Below, one piece after another: positions 1 to 7,668 of a stretch of DNA of 11,547 nucleotides. The translations under genes were made by a program, and so were the position numbers. Position 1 is the first letter of the stretch; every line of letters starts with the position of its first letter. Under the pieces are notes generated by a model that worked only from the letters and a program-made list of their open reading frames with translations, was not told the DNA's origin and did no database searches. The stretch comes from Candidatus Omnitrophota bacterium (lineage in GTDB: Bacteria > CAIJMQ01), in the NCBI GenBank assembly GCA_018812925.1, contig JAHJCU010000014.1, positions 1 to 11,547 on the forward strand, given 5' to 3'.

Positions 1-557
1 GACGCATACTTATTGCAGGAGAAGAGGTTCAGATTAATAGCCCTCATGATGCTATTAGGGCAGGTATGGCTTTAATTCCAGAAGACAGAAAGAACCACGG
101 TTTGAATTTGATTTTCTCGGTTCTTTATAACCTTTCTATAGTACATCTTGATGAATTCTGCAAATTTGGGATAGTTGATACACAGCGAGAGTTTATAGAA
201 ACAGAAGGTATGGTTAGAGAATTAAATATAAAAATACCATCTCTGGGTGTTGCCATAGAAACACTCTCGGGCGGCAACCAACAAAAAGTCGTGCTGGGGA
301 AATGGCTTTTGAGAAGGCCGAGGATTTTATTTATGGATGAACCTACCCGCGGTATTGATGTTGGAGCTAAAGCAGAGATACACCGACTGATAGGGGAATT
401 GACAAGGCAGGGCATGGCCGTGGTCATGGTCTCAAGTGAATTGTCGGAGATATTGGGAGTCACTGATAGGATATTGGTGCTTCGTCAAGGATGCGTATCA
501 GGCAGATTCAGCCGTCAGGATGCAACTCCGGATAAGATTATGGAGGTAGCTGCATGA
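1..557 (+). CDS. xylG: Sugar ABC transporter ATP-binding protein, XylG type (5' truncated by window edge)
   Basis: This is the C-terminal part of a two-domain ATPase that powers import of a pentose or similar sugar, acting on the cytoplasmic face of the membrane. The frame is open from base 3, before the first ATG at 66, and the upstream residues (RILIAGEEV, then NSPHDAIRAGM) match the family, so the gene continues to the left. In the second ABC domain the signature LSGGNQQKV begins near nt 264, followed by Walker B LFMDEPTRGID and the switch segment VSSELSE. LSGGNQQ is typical of the RbsA/MglA/XylG carbohydrate group. The Walker A of this domain is outside the window. The stop overlaps the permease start by four bases (ATGA), indicating translational coupling. 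XylG is favoured over RbsA or MglA because the partner permease is XylH-like; the substrate itself is inferred. Confidence 0.93.
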   Translation, partial: RILIAGEEVQINSPHDAIRAGMALIPEDRKNHGLNLIFSVLYNLSIVHLDEFCKFGIVDTQREFIETEGMVRELNIKIPSLGVAIETLSGGNQQKVVLGKWLLRRPRILFMDEPTRGIDVGAKAEIHRLIGELTRQGMAVVMVSSELSEILGVTDRILVLRQGCVSGRFSRQDATPDKIMEVAA

Positions 558-1771
558 AAACAGCAGAGAAACAGACTAATCTTAAAAAGAAAGAAACTAA
601 AGGTGTTGATTTGCGCCTTTTGTCTATGGTTTTTATTCTCGTGGCCATGTGGCTTTTTTTCCGCTGGCAGGTAGGAGAATTTTATTTTAGCGGAGAGAGC
701 ATTGCCAAGCTTAGCCGGGATATGGCTATCTGGATGATTCTTGCGACCGGTATGACCATGGTAATTGTCTCCGGTAATATTGATTTATCAGTGGGTTCCC
801 TGCTGGCTGTTGTTGTTGGAGCGTGCGCCTTTATGCTTGACCCGGAAAATGGATTGGGTTGGACAGCAAATGTAGCTGTCCCGTTGGCACTGCTGATTGG
901 TTTATCCCTTGGATTATGGCAGGGATTTCTTGTGGCCTTTTTCCGCATGCCAGCCTTTATAGTTACTCTGGCAGGTTTGTTTATCTTTCGGGGGCTAACG
1001 CAGAAAGTAAGCGCAAAGGACCCGCGTGTGCCTGATGACAGTTGGGTGACAACGTTTGGGTTTAGTTATATCCCGCCGACAGTGGGTTATATCATTGCTG
1101 GGCTGATTTGCGCGGCAATTGTCTTCTTTGTGCTTAATAATTATTTTCGGAGAAAGAAGATGGGATTAGATCCTGGCCGCCGATGGGGTGTAATTTTGAA
1201 AATCCTGATTCCTTGCGCAATTATCTTAGGGTTTATCTATAAAGTAAACCAGTACAAGGGCTTACCTGTGCAGACCCTGATTATGCTTATTGTTATATTT
1301 GTAATGTATTTCATTGCCCAGTATACACGGTTTGGTAGGCAGGTATTTGCTATCGGTGGGAATGCGGAAGCGGCGCGCTTTTCCGGTATAAATATTGAAA
1401 AAAATATAGTAGCAGTCTTCGGTATCATGGGACTGTTGGCCGGCATAGCCGGTGTGGTATGGATGGCACAGAACCAGGGAGCAACGCAAAAGGCGGGAGA
1501 GTGGTACGAACTTTACGCTATTGCTGCCTGTGTAATCGGCGGAACGAGTCTTATGGGCGGGCGAGGCTCTGTGTTTGGGACTCTGCTGGGTGCGCTTGTT
1601 TTTGCCACAGTGATACAGGGTATGGACTATACTGGTCTTGAGAACTGGCTACAGCTGGCTGTGCGAGGCTCTGTGCTGGCTATTGCCGTGGCTATTGATG
1701 TAGCCGGCAAAGACCCGGCGCCGTGGATGATTCGTCTCAAGCACAAATTTAAAAGAGTAAAACCGCAATAA
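554..1771 (+). CDS. xylH: Sugar ABC transporter permease, XylH type
   Basis: This is a complete 405-aa inner-membrane permease of the branched-chain/ribose/xylose class (BPD_transp_2 family) that forms the sugar channel with the ATPase encoded just upstream. About ten hydrophobic segments are visible. The conserved loop IDLSVGS is near residues 75-81, FIVTLAG near 135, and the EAA-like loop AIGGNAEAARFSGIN near 266-280, followed by a GGTSLMGGRGSV motif. The extra cytoplasmic stretch with RRKK and GLDPGRR (around residues 199-210), ahead of another membrane segment, resembles XylH and is absent from the shorter RbsC. The start overlaps the ATPase stop. No terminator is evident downstream, where minus-strand genes converge. 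Family assignment is firm; xylose as the substrate is inferred from the XylH-like insert. Confidence 0.92.
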   Translation: MKTAEKQTNLKKKETKGVDLRLLSMVFILVAMWLFFRWQVGEFYFSGESIAKLSRDMAIWMILATGMTMVIVSGNIDLSVGSLLAVVVGACAFMLDPENGLGWTANVAVPLALLIGLSLGLWQGFLVAFFRMPAFIVTLAGLFIFRGLTQKVSAKDPRVPDDSWVTTFGFSYIPPTVGYIIAGLICAAIVFFVLNNYFRRKKMGLDPGRRWGVILKILIPCAIILGFIYKVNQYKGLPVQTLIMLIVIFVMYFIAQYTRFGRQVFAIGGNAEAARFSGINIEKNIVAVFGIMGLLAGIAGVVWMAQNQGATQKAGEWYELYAIAACVIGGTSLMGGRGSVFGTLLGALVFATVIQGMDYTGLENWLQLAVRGSVLAIAVAIDVAGKDPAPWMIRLKHKFKRVKPQ

Positions 1772-1791
1772 GAAATTTGTTCGGCGGGCTA

Positions 1792-1917
1792 TTAAAAATT
1801 ACCTCCTTTTTTCCATTCTGTTGTGGACTTTTGCATGTCTATTCCAAACTTAGCTGCTATTTGCCTGTTTGTTTCATGAATGTTCTTTAGTTTGTTTCTA
1901 TTATATTGTATTAACAT
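1792..1917 (-). CDS. Possible small ORF (41 aa), hypothetical
   Basis: An ATG at 1917 opens 41 codons ending in TAA at 1792. The product begins MLIQYNRNK, contains NRQIAAKFGID, which could be a helix-turn-helix-like segment, and ends KKGGNF. It starts 12 bases after the glycoside hydrolase stop with no good ribosome binding site, so it may be a decayed fragment. The 13 bases at 1899-1911 also occur exactly at 7259-7271, next to the hypE remnant, which hints that this stretch came from a related junction. I do not recognise the product. Confidence 0.22.
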   Translation of the reverse strand: MLIQYNRNKLKNIHETNRQIAAKFGIDMQKSTTEWKKGGNF

Positions 1918-1929
1918 ATTCTCGTATCA

Positions 1930-4482
1930 TCAATGAGTACAAGCAGATAAATAAATCTTAATTTTAGAAATATTCACATAATTATAGTGCTTCGTTCCAT
2001 TGCCCGTATTTTTATAAGACTCATAATGATCAAAGTAACTCATATTCCGAGCGTAGTCGTCTTCAAAGATTCTGACGGAGTATTTTTTATCACCTTCCAA
2101 ATCAGCCTGGAACGATGATGAGTCCAAATATCTTCCCCAGTTCGCCGTATGGGGCATGATCAAATAAGACGCTGCAACGGGTTTACTGCCACCCACCTCT
2201 GAGATTTCAATCCTTTTAACCGCACAGGTTACTCCCGTATTGATAGGACCGGCTCCGTTTGAATACTCAGCATTAATAAAATATCTGCCGCTTTTTTTCA
2301 CGGCAAATGAAGGAATCCGTATTTCATCTTCCGATTGGCCCCAATTTTCAAAATGATGATTATTTACCCGATTCCCACCTCTATTTTTCATCAAAGCAGC
2401 ACCGATTTCGATTATGTTATCTTTTGGACAGTAGAAATTCGCAGGAGTCAGATGCGAGCAGTTGCCTGAATCGGGATAAATGGCTTCAACCATATAAAAA
2501 TATGTTTTGTCTCCATAATCCGCTGAATCAGGATCCGTCCATTCGGTTTTGGTTATCCCTTTGGCACACAATTGACCGTTGCGGTAAATATTAAAGCGGA
2601 TATTGGTTTCACCATTGACGTCATAGTGGAGCTTGAGTTTCCCCTCATCCACGGTAATACCGCCCTGCTCCACGGCTTTCCACCGGGGTTGTTTGGGCCC
2701 AAAGATGTTTCTCGGGCTTAGATCGTTAACCAGATGAATCTTACCCGAAGCCTTATTTCCCGCCGCAGAGAGCCAAACTTCCCAACGATTCTCCTTTTCC
2801 AGATCGCCTGCCATGACAAAATCCTTCTCAATCGGTCGGTCGTTCAAATAAATTTTACCGATTTTGTAAACGCCGACTTCTTCTTTGCTCAAGGAAGGCA
2901 GGTTGACCGTTACCTGTATGGTTTTGCCCCGATACTTGAAGTTTTTCAGGACAAGAGCCTTACTGTTCTGAAAATATTCGCTATGCATCTTCGGCGTGAC
3001 GCAGGGCAGAAATCGAACGCCGTTGTAGTCTGTTTCCAAGCCGAAAATAATATCCTGAACCATCGCCATGTATCCGGCAACCGACCAGAGCTGACGGCGC
3101 GAGTTGATGACCGGCCCGCTGATACCATTTATCTGGGCAAACGCCCCGCCTGTTACAAAATCAAAGTTCTCCATATTGGAAAGGTTCAGGGCTGTCCCCC
3201 TAACCAATGAATAGACCGACTGATCAATAGCGGCACTGTTGCCAACCTGTTTGGCGGCGGAAAGCCAGTAGGCCGTCACAAAGGGCCAGAACGCATGATT
3301 ATGATAGATCGGCACGGTTTGCTCCTGCGGCCATACCACCGGAGGTCCGTATTTTGCCTGGGGATAATTGGAGATGATTTTTTCAGCTTTAGCCTTATCG
3401 GCAATCCCACCGAGTATCGCCAGCGATTGGCCAAGCAAGTCAAAACGATTCAATCTTATCTTTACAGGCTCATCCAATATCAACGAACTGTATAACCCCC
3501 TGGATTCAATATAGAATTCTTCATTAATCGCTTTTTTGAGTGATCTCGCCCAAACAGCATACCGCTTTTCCTGTTCAGCAAACCCTTTATAACCAGCTAT
3601 CCGGCTTGCGGTTTTCAGTAATTGGTAATGACCAATGTTTGTTGAGAGAGTTTTGGATTTTGCGATGGTCAATACGTTATTCTGCGTCCAGCCGGGATAC
3701 GTCTGCTCCCGCCAGTCCAGAAATGACTGTTCACCCCAATATAATTCGTCCTCGGGGTCAAATATGATTCGACGGTCATGCTCGATGGTGTCATGCATGA
3801 TTTGCCATGCATCTTCTAAAAACTGTGCCCTTTGATCGCCGTCGAGATATTTCAATAATTCCCATGCCCCGATGGCCCATACGACACGGTCCGTTGAAAC
3901 AGGGTAACTGCCCCCCGAACCCGTATCCTGAACGATCTGACGGGAATACTGTCCATCAATACCAGGCTTCAGACGCGTGGTTTTAAACAGCAACGAGTTC
4001 AGGCACCGCTGCGGGTCCAGAGAGGCCAGGCCCAGGTCAACCGAATATGAAATATCCCGTGTCCACACATATGTCCACTTTTCTCCGGTTTGAAAATAGG
4101 GGCGATTCATTGCGTCCCGGACATCGAAGCTGCCGTCCCGTATCTGATCGACGGCATTCAAGGCAGCGTCATCCAGCGTCAACGCATACAGAGCGTCAAA
4201 CATTTCATTGCCGCTACGAAGACATGGAAAATTCGTATTTTCAGAAAAGGTTCGTGTTTTGTCTGCTGGTTCATTATCCCGCAGGGTCGCCGTCGTGGAC
4301 AAAGTGTAAGTTTTTACTCCATCCGCCTGACGTACCTGCAATTTTACGGTGTTTCCATCATCCACAAAGGTATTTGCTGTCATTGAACCATAAGAAAAAC
4401 TGCTAAGCATCATGAGAACAATACAAAAAACGACCCATGAGCCAAGCTTAACGATACACTGATGCACATTTTTAATCTTCAT
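1930..4482 (-). CDS. Secreted six-hairpin (alpha/alpha)6 glycoside hydrolase with C-terminal accessory domains
   Basis: The product is about 850 aa and is probably exported to hydrolyse an oligo- or polysaccharide. The ATG at 4482 is preferred over 4488 because AGGAGG lies 7 bases before it and only 1 base before the upstream ATG. A signal peptide is seen (basic start, hydrophobic SWVVFCIVLMMLSSFS, cleavage near residue 32-36). A six-hairpin barrel covers roughly residues 75-530, with WTYVWTRD at 136-143, DELYWGEQSFLDWRE at 245-259, HNHAFWPF at 394-401 and QLWSVAGYM at 464-472. These resemble the GH15/GH63/glycogen-debranching and alpha-L-rhamnosidase-like clan, but I cannot choose a family. 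A fibronectin-III-like region follows (about 605-680), then a beta-rich, possibly carbohydrate-binding end (about 695-850). The WTRD aspartate and an acidic residue in the FLDWRE segment are the likely catalytic pair, by analogy. It runs convergent to the ABC operon. Confidence 0.85.
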   Translation of the reverse strand: MKIKNVHQCIVKLGSWVVFCIVLMMLSSFSYGSMTANTFVDDGNTVKLQVRQADGVKTYTLSTTATLRDNEPADKTRTFSENTNFPCLRSGNEMFDALYALTLDDAALNAVDQIRDGSFDVRDAMNRPYFQTGEKWTYVWTRDISYSVDLGLASLDPQRCLNSLLFKTTRLKPGIDGQYSRQIVQDTGSGGSYPVSTDRVVWAIGAWELLKYLDGDQRAQFLEDAWQIMHDTIEHDRRIIFDPEDELYWGEQSFLDWREQTYPGWTQNNVLTIAKSKTLSTNIGHYQLLKTASRIAGYKGFAEQEKRYAVWARSLKKAINEEFYIESRGLYSSLILDEPVKIRLNRFDLLGQSLAILGGIADKAKAEKIISNYPQAKYGPPVVWPQEQTVPIYHNHAFWPFVTAYWLSAAKQVGNSAAIDQSVYSLVRGTALNLSNMENFDFVTGGAFAQINGISGPVINSRRQLWSVAGYMAMVQDIIFGLETDYNGVRFLPCVTPKMHSEYFQNSKALVLKNFKYRGKTIQVTVNLPSLSKEEVGVYKIGKIYLNDRPIEKDFVMAGDLEKENRWEVWLSAAGNKASGKIHLVNDLSPRNIFGPKQPRWKAVEQGGITVDEGKLKLHYDVNGETNIRFNIYRNGQLCAKGITKTEWTDPDSADYGDKTYFYMVEAIYPDSGNCSHLTPANFYCPKDNIIEIGAALMKNRGGNRVNNHHFENWGQSEDEIRIPSFAVKKSGRYFINAEYSNGAGPINTGVTCAVKRIEISEVGGSKPVAASYLIMPHTANWGRYLDSSSFQADLEGDKKYSVRIFEDDYARNMSYFDHYESYKNTGNGTKHYNYVNISKIKIYLSACTH

Positions 4483-4507
4483 AGACATTCCTCCTTTAAT
4501 CCAAGTT

Positions 4508-4528
4508 ATTATAAGTTACATTATTATA
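4508..4528 (-). promoter_or_regulatory. AT-rich leader with two -10-like hexamers upstream of the six-hairpin hydrolase
   Basis: On the minus strand TATAAT occurs at 4508-4513 and again at 4523-4528, upstream of the ribosome binding site near 4490. Neither has a good TTGACA-like box at 16-18 bp, so an activator-dependent promoter or chance in AT-rich DNA are both possible. Confidence 0.3.
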
Positions 4529-4667
4529 CTATTTTGAGCAGATCTCTCATTGAATTTCCAAATAATCATAATTCCCGGCTTAGGGAATCGCAACATAAAA
4601 ATTAACGCTGTTATGTATTCCAATTTATTAAATCCGGAATCATATCCGTTTCAGTCGCTGTTGAACC
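4529..4667. other. Intergenic remainder between the hydrolase leader and the hypE fragment
   Basis: There is no convincing gene here. A small inverted repeat, ATTCCC with GGGAAT and a 6-base loop, lies at 4571-4588. Looser matching arms (ACATAA and TTATGT) lie just after it. Neither has a U-tract that would mark a clear terminator. Confidence 0.4.
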
Positions 4668-4829
4668 TCATCCGCCTATTTTTGTTTTTGATATGACTTT
4701 TTGCTTGGGTGCTTGGATTACTTCTCCTATGATTTGGCTATCTTTTCTTAATGAATGATGTCGCATAGTTTTCAAGATAGCTTCAACATCTTTTCTTGAT
4801 ACAACTGCAACGAATTTGTCTTTGTTTGC
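4668..4829 (-). pseudogene. hypE: hypE fragment (internal/C-terminal part, broken)
   Basis: HypE is the hydrogenase maturation protein that dehydrates the carbamoyl thioester to the nitrile ligand of [NiFe] hydrogenase. Translating the minus strand from about 4829 gives ANKDKFVAVVSRKDVEA, then LKTMRHHSLRKDSQIIGEV, then KTKIGG and a TGA at 4668-4670. This matches the well-conserved HypE C-terminal region (AN-gKFVAVV, MR-H-LGkda-IIGEV, GG). The final residues that should follow GG are missing and all the N-terminal catalytic part is absent. It begins within a few bases of the GH31 stop. It shares a 126-bp repeat with the fragment at 7271-7455. Confidence 0.8.
4672..4797 (-). repeat. 126-bp direct repeat, copy 1 (hypE core)
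   Basis: This copy aligns without gaps to 7323-7448. By eye I count 9 mismatches in 126 positions, about 93% identity. The repeat covers the HypE segment from RKD to the GG before the last strand. Similarity ends abruptly on both sides. Confidence 0.85.
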
Positions 4830-4830
4830 C

Positions 4831-7029
4831 TTACATAGCAATTTTTATTTTTAGATTTTCTTTGATTACTATCTGCTTTGTTTCATCGCCCTGAGTTCTG
4901 ATTACGTCGTCGGCTGTTATAAGTTCGACTATCGTTTGTCGCTTCGGCCGCGGCATTTGTCCCTGCTGACTTAGTATCTCAACTATTACGCGTTCGCCAT
5001 CCCGACGAGCTGCATATTTTGTCAGCAGATATTGGTCGTTACGGTAACCGTAGCCTTCGCCGGCATCTTCATATAGCGTGCCTTCAGCCAAGCCGTTTTC
5101 ATCTAAGCAGACCAGAAGCGTTAGCGGCTGAAGCGATTCTTCGGTAGTGTTTTGTATTACTCTTCCAAGCGGTATGATAGAGCCGCCTCGTATTTTTAAT
5201 TCCGGCTGATTGATATCTTCTGCTGGATCTTCGCCAACAAGTGAAACCGTCCGCCAGATACCCGATGGCTCAATAATAGTTTCACTTGAATCTTCTTTCA
5301 GTTGCGGAACTACCAGCAGGTCTGAACCTAACAGAAAGGCGCTATCCTCGCTTCGTAGTTTCGGGTCAGCAGGGTCAGTAAAAAATACTGGTCGCATTAC
5401 CGGCATGCCGCTTACGGACGCTTCATAAAATAGAGTGTACAGATACGGCAGCAGACGATAGCGTCGCTCAAGAGCTATACGGCAACTTTGCTCAATGTTT
5501 TCTGAGAAGACCCACGGCTCTTTGCTTATATTACCCTTGCCGGTATGGCCGCGAGCAAATGGCAATAGCGCTCCTACACCCATCCAGCGAGCGAATAATT
5601 TTTCATTGCCGTTTTTGATGTATCCGCCGATATCCGGCCCGCTGAAGGGCTGACCCGACAAACCAAGATTGAGAGCCATAGATACCGAATCCTCCAGATT
5701 GTTCCAATCTGAAATGTTGTCACCCGTCCAGGTAGCCGCATACCGATGACCGCCAATGAAGTTAGCCCTCGTGAGAACAAATGGACGTTTGTCCGGGTTG
5801 GCCGCCTGAATGCCCTCTCGCGTCGCTTGAACCATAAGCATACCGTAAACGTTGTGATACTGTGCGTGTGATCCCTTCGGCAGTCCATCGCCGCCGCTGT
5901 GAATATTATCCAGCGGCATTGTTTTAGAATCGGTCTTGAAAACAGCCGGCTCATTCATATCATTCCAGACGCCGTCAATACCGAAGGTCATAAAATCCTT
6001 GTATAATGAGCCCCACCATGTACGGGTCGCCGGCCTGGTGAAATCAGGAAACGCGCACATACCCGGCCAGACTTCGCCGTTATATTCTTTGCCGTCAACA
6101 GTTTTTACCCAGTGGTCACCGACAGTACCCTGGTCATAGACGAAATAACCCGTATCGACTTTAACGCCCGGGTCAATCATCCAGATTGATTTAAATCCCA
6201 TTTTATGCAAGTCGTCATTCAATTCTGCCGGATTCGGAAAACCCTCTTTTTCAAAAGTGAAAATCCGGTACTCGTCCATATAATCAATATCCATCCAGAT
6301 AACATCGCAGGGAATATTGCGACTGCGAAAGCCATTGGCGATTTCAAGCACGCGACTATCTGGATAATACGAATATCGGCACTGATGATAACCGAGCGCC
6401 CACTTCGGCGGTAAGGGCATCGTGCCAATAAGACCGGCAAGAGCTTTTAAAACTTCCTGAGGCGAATTGCGATTGATAATAATCACTGGAAAACTTGGCC
6501 CATCGGCGGTAAACTCTATGCCATCTATCAGGTTAATCCAGCATTTATAAGTTGTGTCGGCCAAAACGCCAAATGCAGTTCCATCCCTGCGAACAGCCAG
6601 TACCCAGGGATGCGATTGATACAGCGATGGGTTTAATCTACTGTAGCCGTAGCAGTCTGTGTTCCAGCAGGTTGTAACTTTGCCGTTTCGCAGAAGCGGG
6701 CCGGCAATTTCGCCTGTTCCATATAAACTTGTGCCGGCGTCGATTTTGATTTTGACCGTACGCCGACCGTCTACAGCCGATTCAAAAGAGGGCATCGGCT
6801 GGAATGAACGCGGTACCGAGCCGAGCACGACCGGTTGATGCTCAAGAGCCATTGAAGGCGGCAACTGATTCAGCTCAACGCCCGAGGCATAAAAACGGGC
6901 GATACCATTTCCGAGCAGTTGCGATTTTCCAGGTGGCTGCGCATAACTTACGCAAGCAATCGTAAATAGCAAAGCTATTACGATTGCAATTTTTGTAAAC
7001 ACTGGCCATTGTCTTTTTGAATTTGTCAT
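4831..7029 (-). CDS. Secreted GH31 alpha-glucosidase
   Basis: This 732-aa protein hydrolyses terminal alpha-linked glucose, probably outside the cytoplasm. The ATG at 7029 is preferred because AAGGAAG precedes it and the next residues form a signal peptide: hydrophobic core IAIVIALLFTIA, cleavage after VSYA near residue 30. The frame is also open upstream to an ATG at 7221. An N-terminal beta domain is followed by the GH31 barrel. WMDIDYMD is at 245-252, the nucleophile is D357 in GVWNDMNEP, and the acid/base is D437 in ATWTGDN after RANFIGGHRY. A beta-sandwich with a GGSIIPLG segment and the GH31 C-terminal DUF5110-like part follow. WMDIDYMD and WNDMNEP fit alpha-glucosidase better than alpha-xylosidase. 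Its stop abuts one hypE fragment and its promoter lies in another. Confidence 0.93.
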   Translation of the reverse strand: MTNSKRQWPVFTKIAIVIALLFTIACVSYAQPPGKSQLLGNGIARFYASGVELNQLPPSMALEHQPVVLGSVPRSFQPMPSFESAVDGRRTVKIKIDAGTSLYGTGEIAGPLLRNGKVTTCWNTDCYGYSRLNPSLYQSHPWVLAVRRDGTAFGVLADTTYKCWINLIDGIEFTADGPSFPVIIINRNSPQEVLKALAGLIGTMPLPPKWALGYHQCRYSYYPDSRVLEIANGFRSRNIPCDVIWMDIDYMDEYRIFTFEKEGFPNPAELNDDLHKMGFKSIWMIDPGVKVDTGYFVYDQGTVGDHWVKTVDGKEYNGEVWPGMCAFPDFTRPATRTWWGSLYKDFMTFGIDGVWNDMNEPAVFKTDSKTMPLDNIHSGGDGLPKGSHAQYHNVYGMLMVQATREGIQAANPDKRPFVLTRANFIGGHRYAATWTGDNISDWNNLEDSVSMALNLGLSGQPFSGPDIGGYIKNGNEKLFARWMGVGALLPFARGHTGKGNISKEPWVFSENIEQSCRIALERRYRLLPYLYTLFYEASVSGMPVMRPVFFTDPADPKLRSEDSAFLLGSDLLVVPQLKEDSSETIIEPSGIWRTVSLVGEDPAEDINQPELKIRGGSIIPLGRVIQNTTEESLQPLTLLVCLDENGLAEGTLYEDAGEGYGYRNDQYLLTKYAARRDGERVIVEILSQQGQMPRPKRQTIVELITADDVIRTQGDETKQIVIKENLKIKIAM

Positions 7030-7221
7030 ATTGCTTCCTTTTTTATTATTTATCCCGTTAGAAATAAAAGGATGCGATTCTTTTTCTCTGGGTTTTTTAA
7101 ACCAATCTTGTCTATGGATTTCTTTAGCTTCTTTTAATAATTCAGAGACATATTTATAAGCAGTTACGCCGACTTCTTCTTTTTTCTTTTCATAGAGATT
7201 AACTAAATCTTTAAAAGTCAT
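7030..7221 (-). CDS. 64-codon upstream ORF fused in frame to GH31; probable remnant of another gene
   Basis: The ATG at 7221 has a strong ribosome binding site (AAGGAG, 7 bases upstream) and opens a charged helical stretch (MTFKDLVNLYEKKKEEVG, then YVSELLKEAKEIHRQDW). It runs in frame without a stop into the GH31 signal peptide. Placed before a signal peptide, such an extension would block secretion, so I read it as the start of a separate gene that has lost its body, or as a leader. The sequence recalls N-termini of some restriction endonucleases, but I cannot confirm that. From about nt 7065 downward it coincides with a fragment (7054-7065) also found in the palindrome at 10280-10310, suggesting disruption by such a module. 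Confidence 0.4.
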
Positions 7222-7259
7222 GATTTTGCTCCTTGTTCCAAAATTTCTATTATATCTGT

Positions 7260-7288
7260 ATTATATTGTATCAGCAGATTTTTGGCAA
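7260..7288 (-). promoter_or_regulatory. Sigma-70 promoter for the GH31 transcript
   Basis: On the minus strand TTGCCA (7283-7288), a 17-bp spacer and TATAAT (7260-7265) make a near-consensus promoter. A second TATAAT sits at 7249-7254. The -35 box and spacer overlap the last codons and stop of the hypE remnant. It would start transcription about 30 bases upstream of the ATG at 7221. Confidence 0.65.
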
Positions 7289-7455
7289 CTGGGCGGAGGT
7301 TAGCATTTCGATGAAACGGGTACCGCCGATTTTTGTTTTTAATATGACTTTTTGTCTGGGTGCTTGGATTACTTCTCCTATGATTTGGCTATCTTTTCCT
7401 AATGAATGATGTCGCATAGTTTTTAGGACAGCTTCAGCATCTTTTCTTATATACT
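7271..7455 (-). pseudogene. hypE: hypE fragment (true C-terminal end)
   Basis: The minus strand reads KDAEAVLKTMRHHSLGKDS, then IIGEVIQAPRQKVILKTKI, then GGTRFIEMLTSAQLPKIC and a TGA at 7271. GGTR...DML...QLPRIC is the hallmark C-terminus of HypE. Homology stops near 7455 and upstream DNA is unrelated, so only about 55 of the usual 330-350 residues remain. The other fragment, at 4668-4829, has more sequence on its N-terminal side but lacks this tail. Confidence 0.85.
7323..7448 (-). repeat. 126-bp direct repeat, copy 2 (hypE core)
   Basis: This is the partner of 4672-4797, in the same orientation, with about 9 mismatches counted by eye. The two copies bracket the whole GH31 transcription unit. 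Confidence 0.85.
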
Positions 7456-7534
7456 ACGCTACCGAGAGAGTATTTTGCAAACTGCTTGAGGATGAAAAGG
7501 TAGTGACCAACCTGTCCGCCAATATTTGGCAGGC

Positions 7535-7572
7535 GGGGCTTGCTCGGTGAATGGGAAAGCAAAGCAAGCCCC
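7535..7572. repeat. Inverted repeat, 9-bp arms
   Basis: GGGGCTTGC (7535-7543) and GCAAGCCCC (7564-7572) are perfect complements around a 20-base loop. Just upstream, CCGCCAA and TTGGCAGG around 7516-7533 add another imperfect stem. The block leads directly into the CCCCGT palindrome that follows. Confidence 0.6.
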
Positions 7573-7599
7573 CGTTGAAAATATATTTTCTTACGGGGC
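7569..7599. repeat. CCCCGT...ACGGGG palindromic module
   Basis: CCCCGT opens and ACGGGGC closes an AT-rich inner palindrome (GAAAATA with TATTTTC) with a small mismatch near the arms. It has the same organisation as the module at 10280-10310. The 558 bases between 7222 and 7779 otherwise hold only the hypE remnant and hairpins, with no gene. Confidence 0.6.
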
Positions 7600-7668
7600 A
7601 GGTTTGCCACTACTTATATTTGAAGGTCTGAATGTATTGTCGGTTTAGAAGAGAAATCAAACAACAAG

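Noticed and set aside
1772-1929. Bidirectional terminator between the convergent permease and hydrolase genes
   Set aside because: No stem longer than a few base pairs followed by a T-tract could be found.
2307-4406. Several plus-strand ORFs of 60-158 codons
   Set aside because: They lie antisense to the six-hairpin hydrolase, have no family resemblance, and lack ribosome binding sites; they are shadows of the real gene.
5210-6440. ORFs of 67-126 codons on both strands within GH31
   Set aside because: They are alternate-frame shadows of a clear GH31 coding sequence whose catalytic motifs are intact.
4831-7029. Alpha-xylosidase (YicI-like) identity for the GH31 enzyme, suggested by the XylH neighbour
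   Set aside because: WMDIDYMD and GVWNDMNEP with the N-terminal layout fit alpha-glucosidases better, and the ABC operon is on the opposite strand.
7271-7455. Alternative frame through the hypE tail (LLIQYNTDIIEILEQGAKS) overlapping the ATG at 7221 by ATGA
   Set aside because: It looks operon-like, but the HypE frame ending in QLPKIC is far more recognisable, and the alternative has no start or supporting homology.
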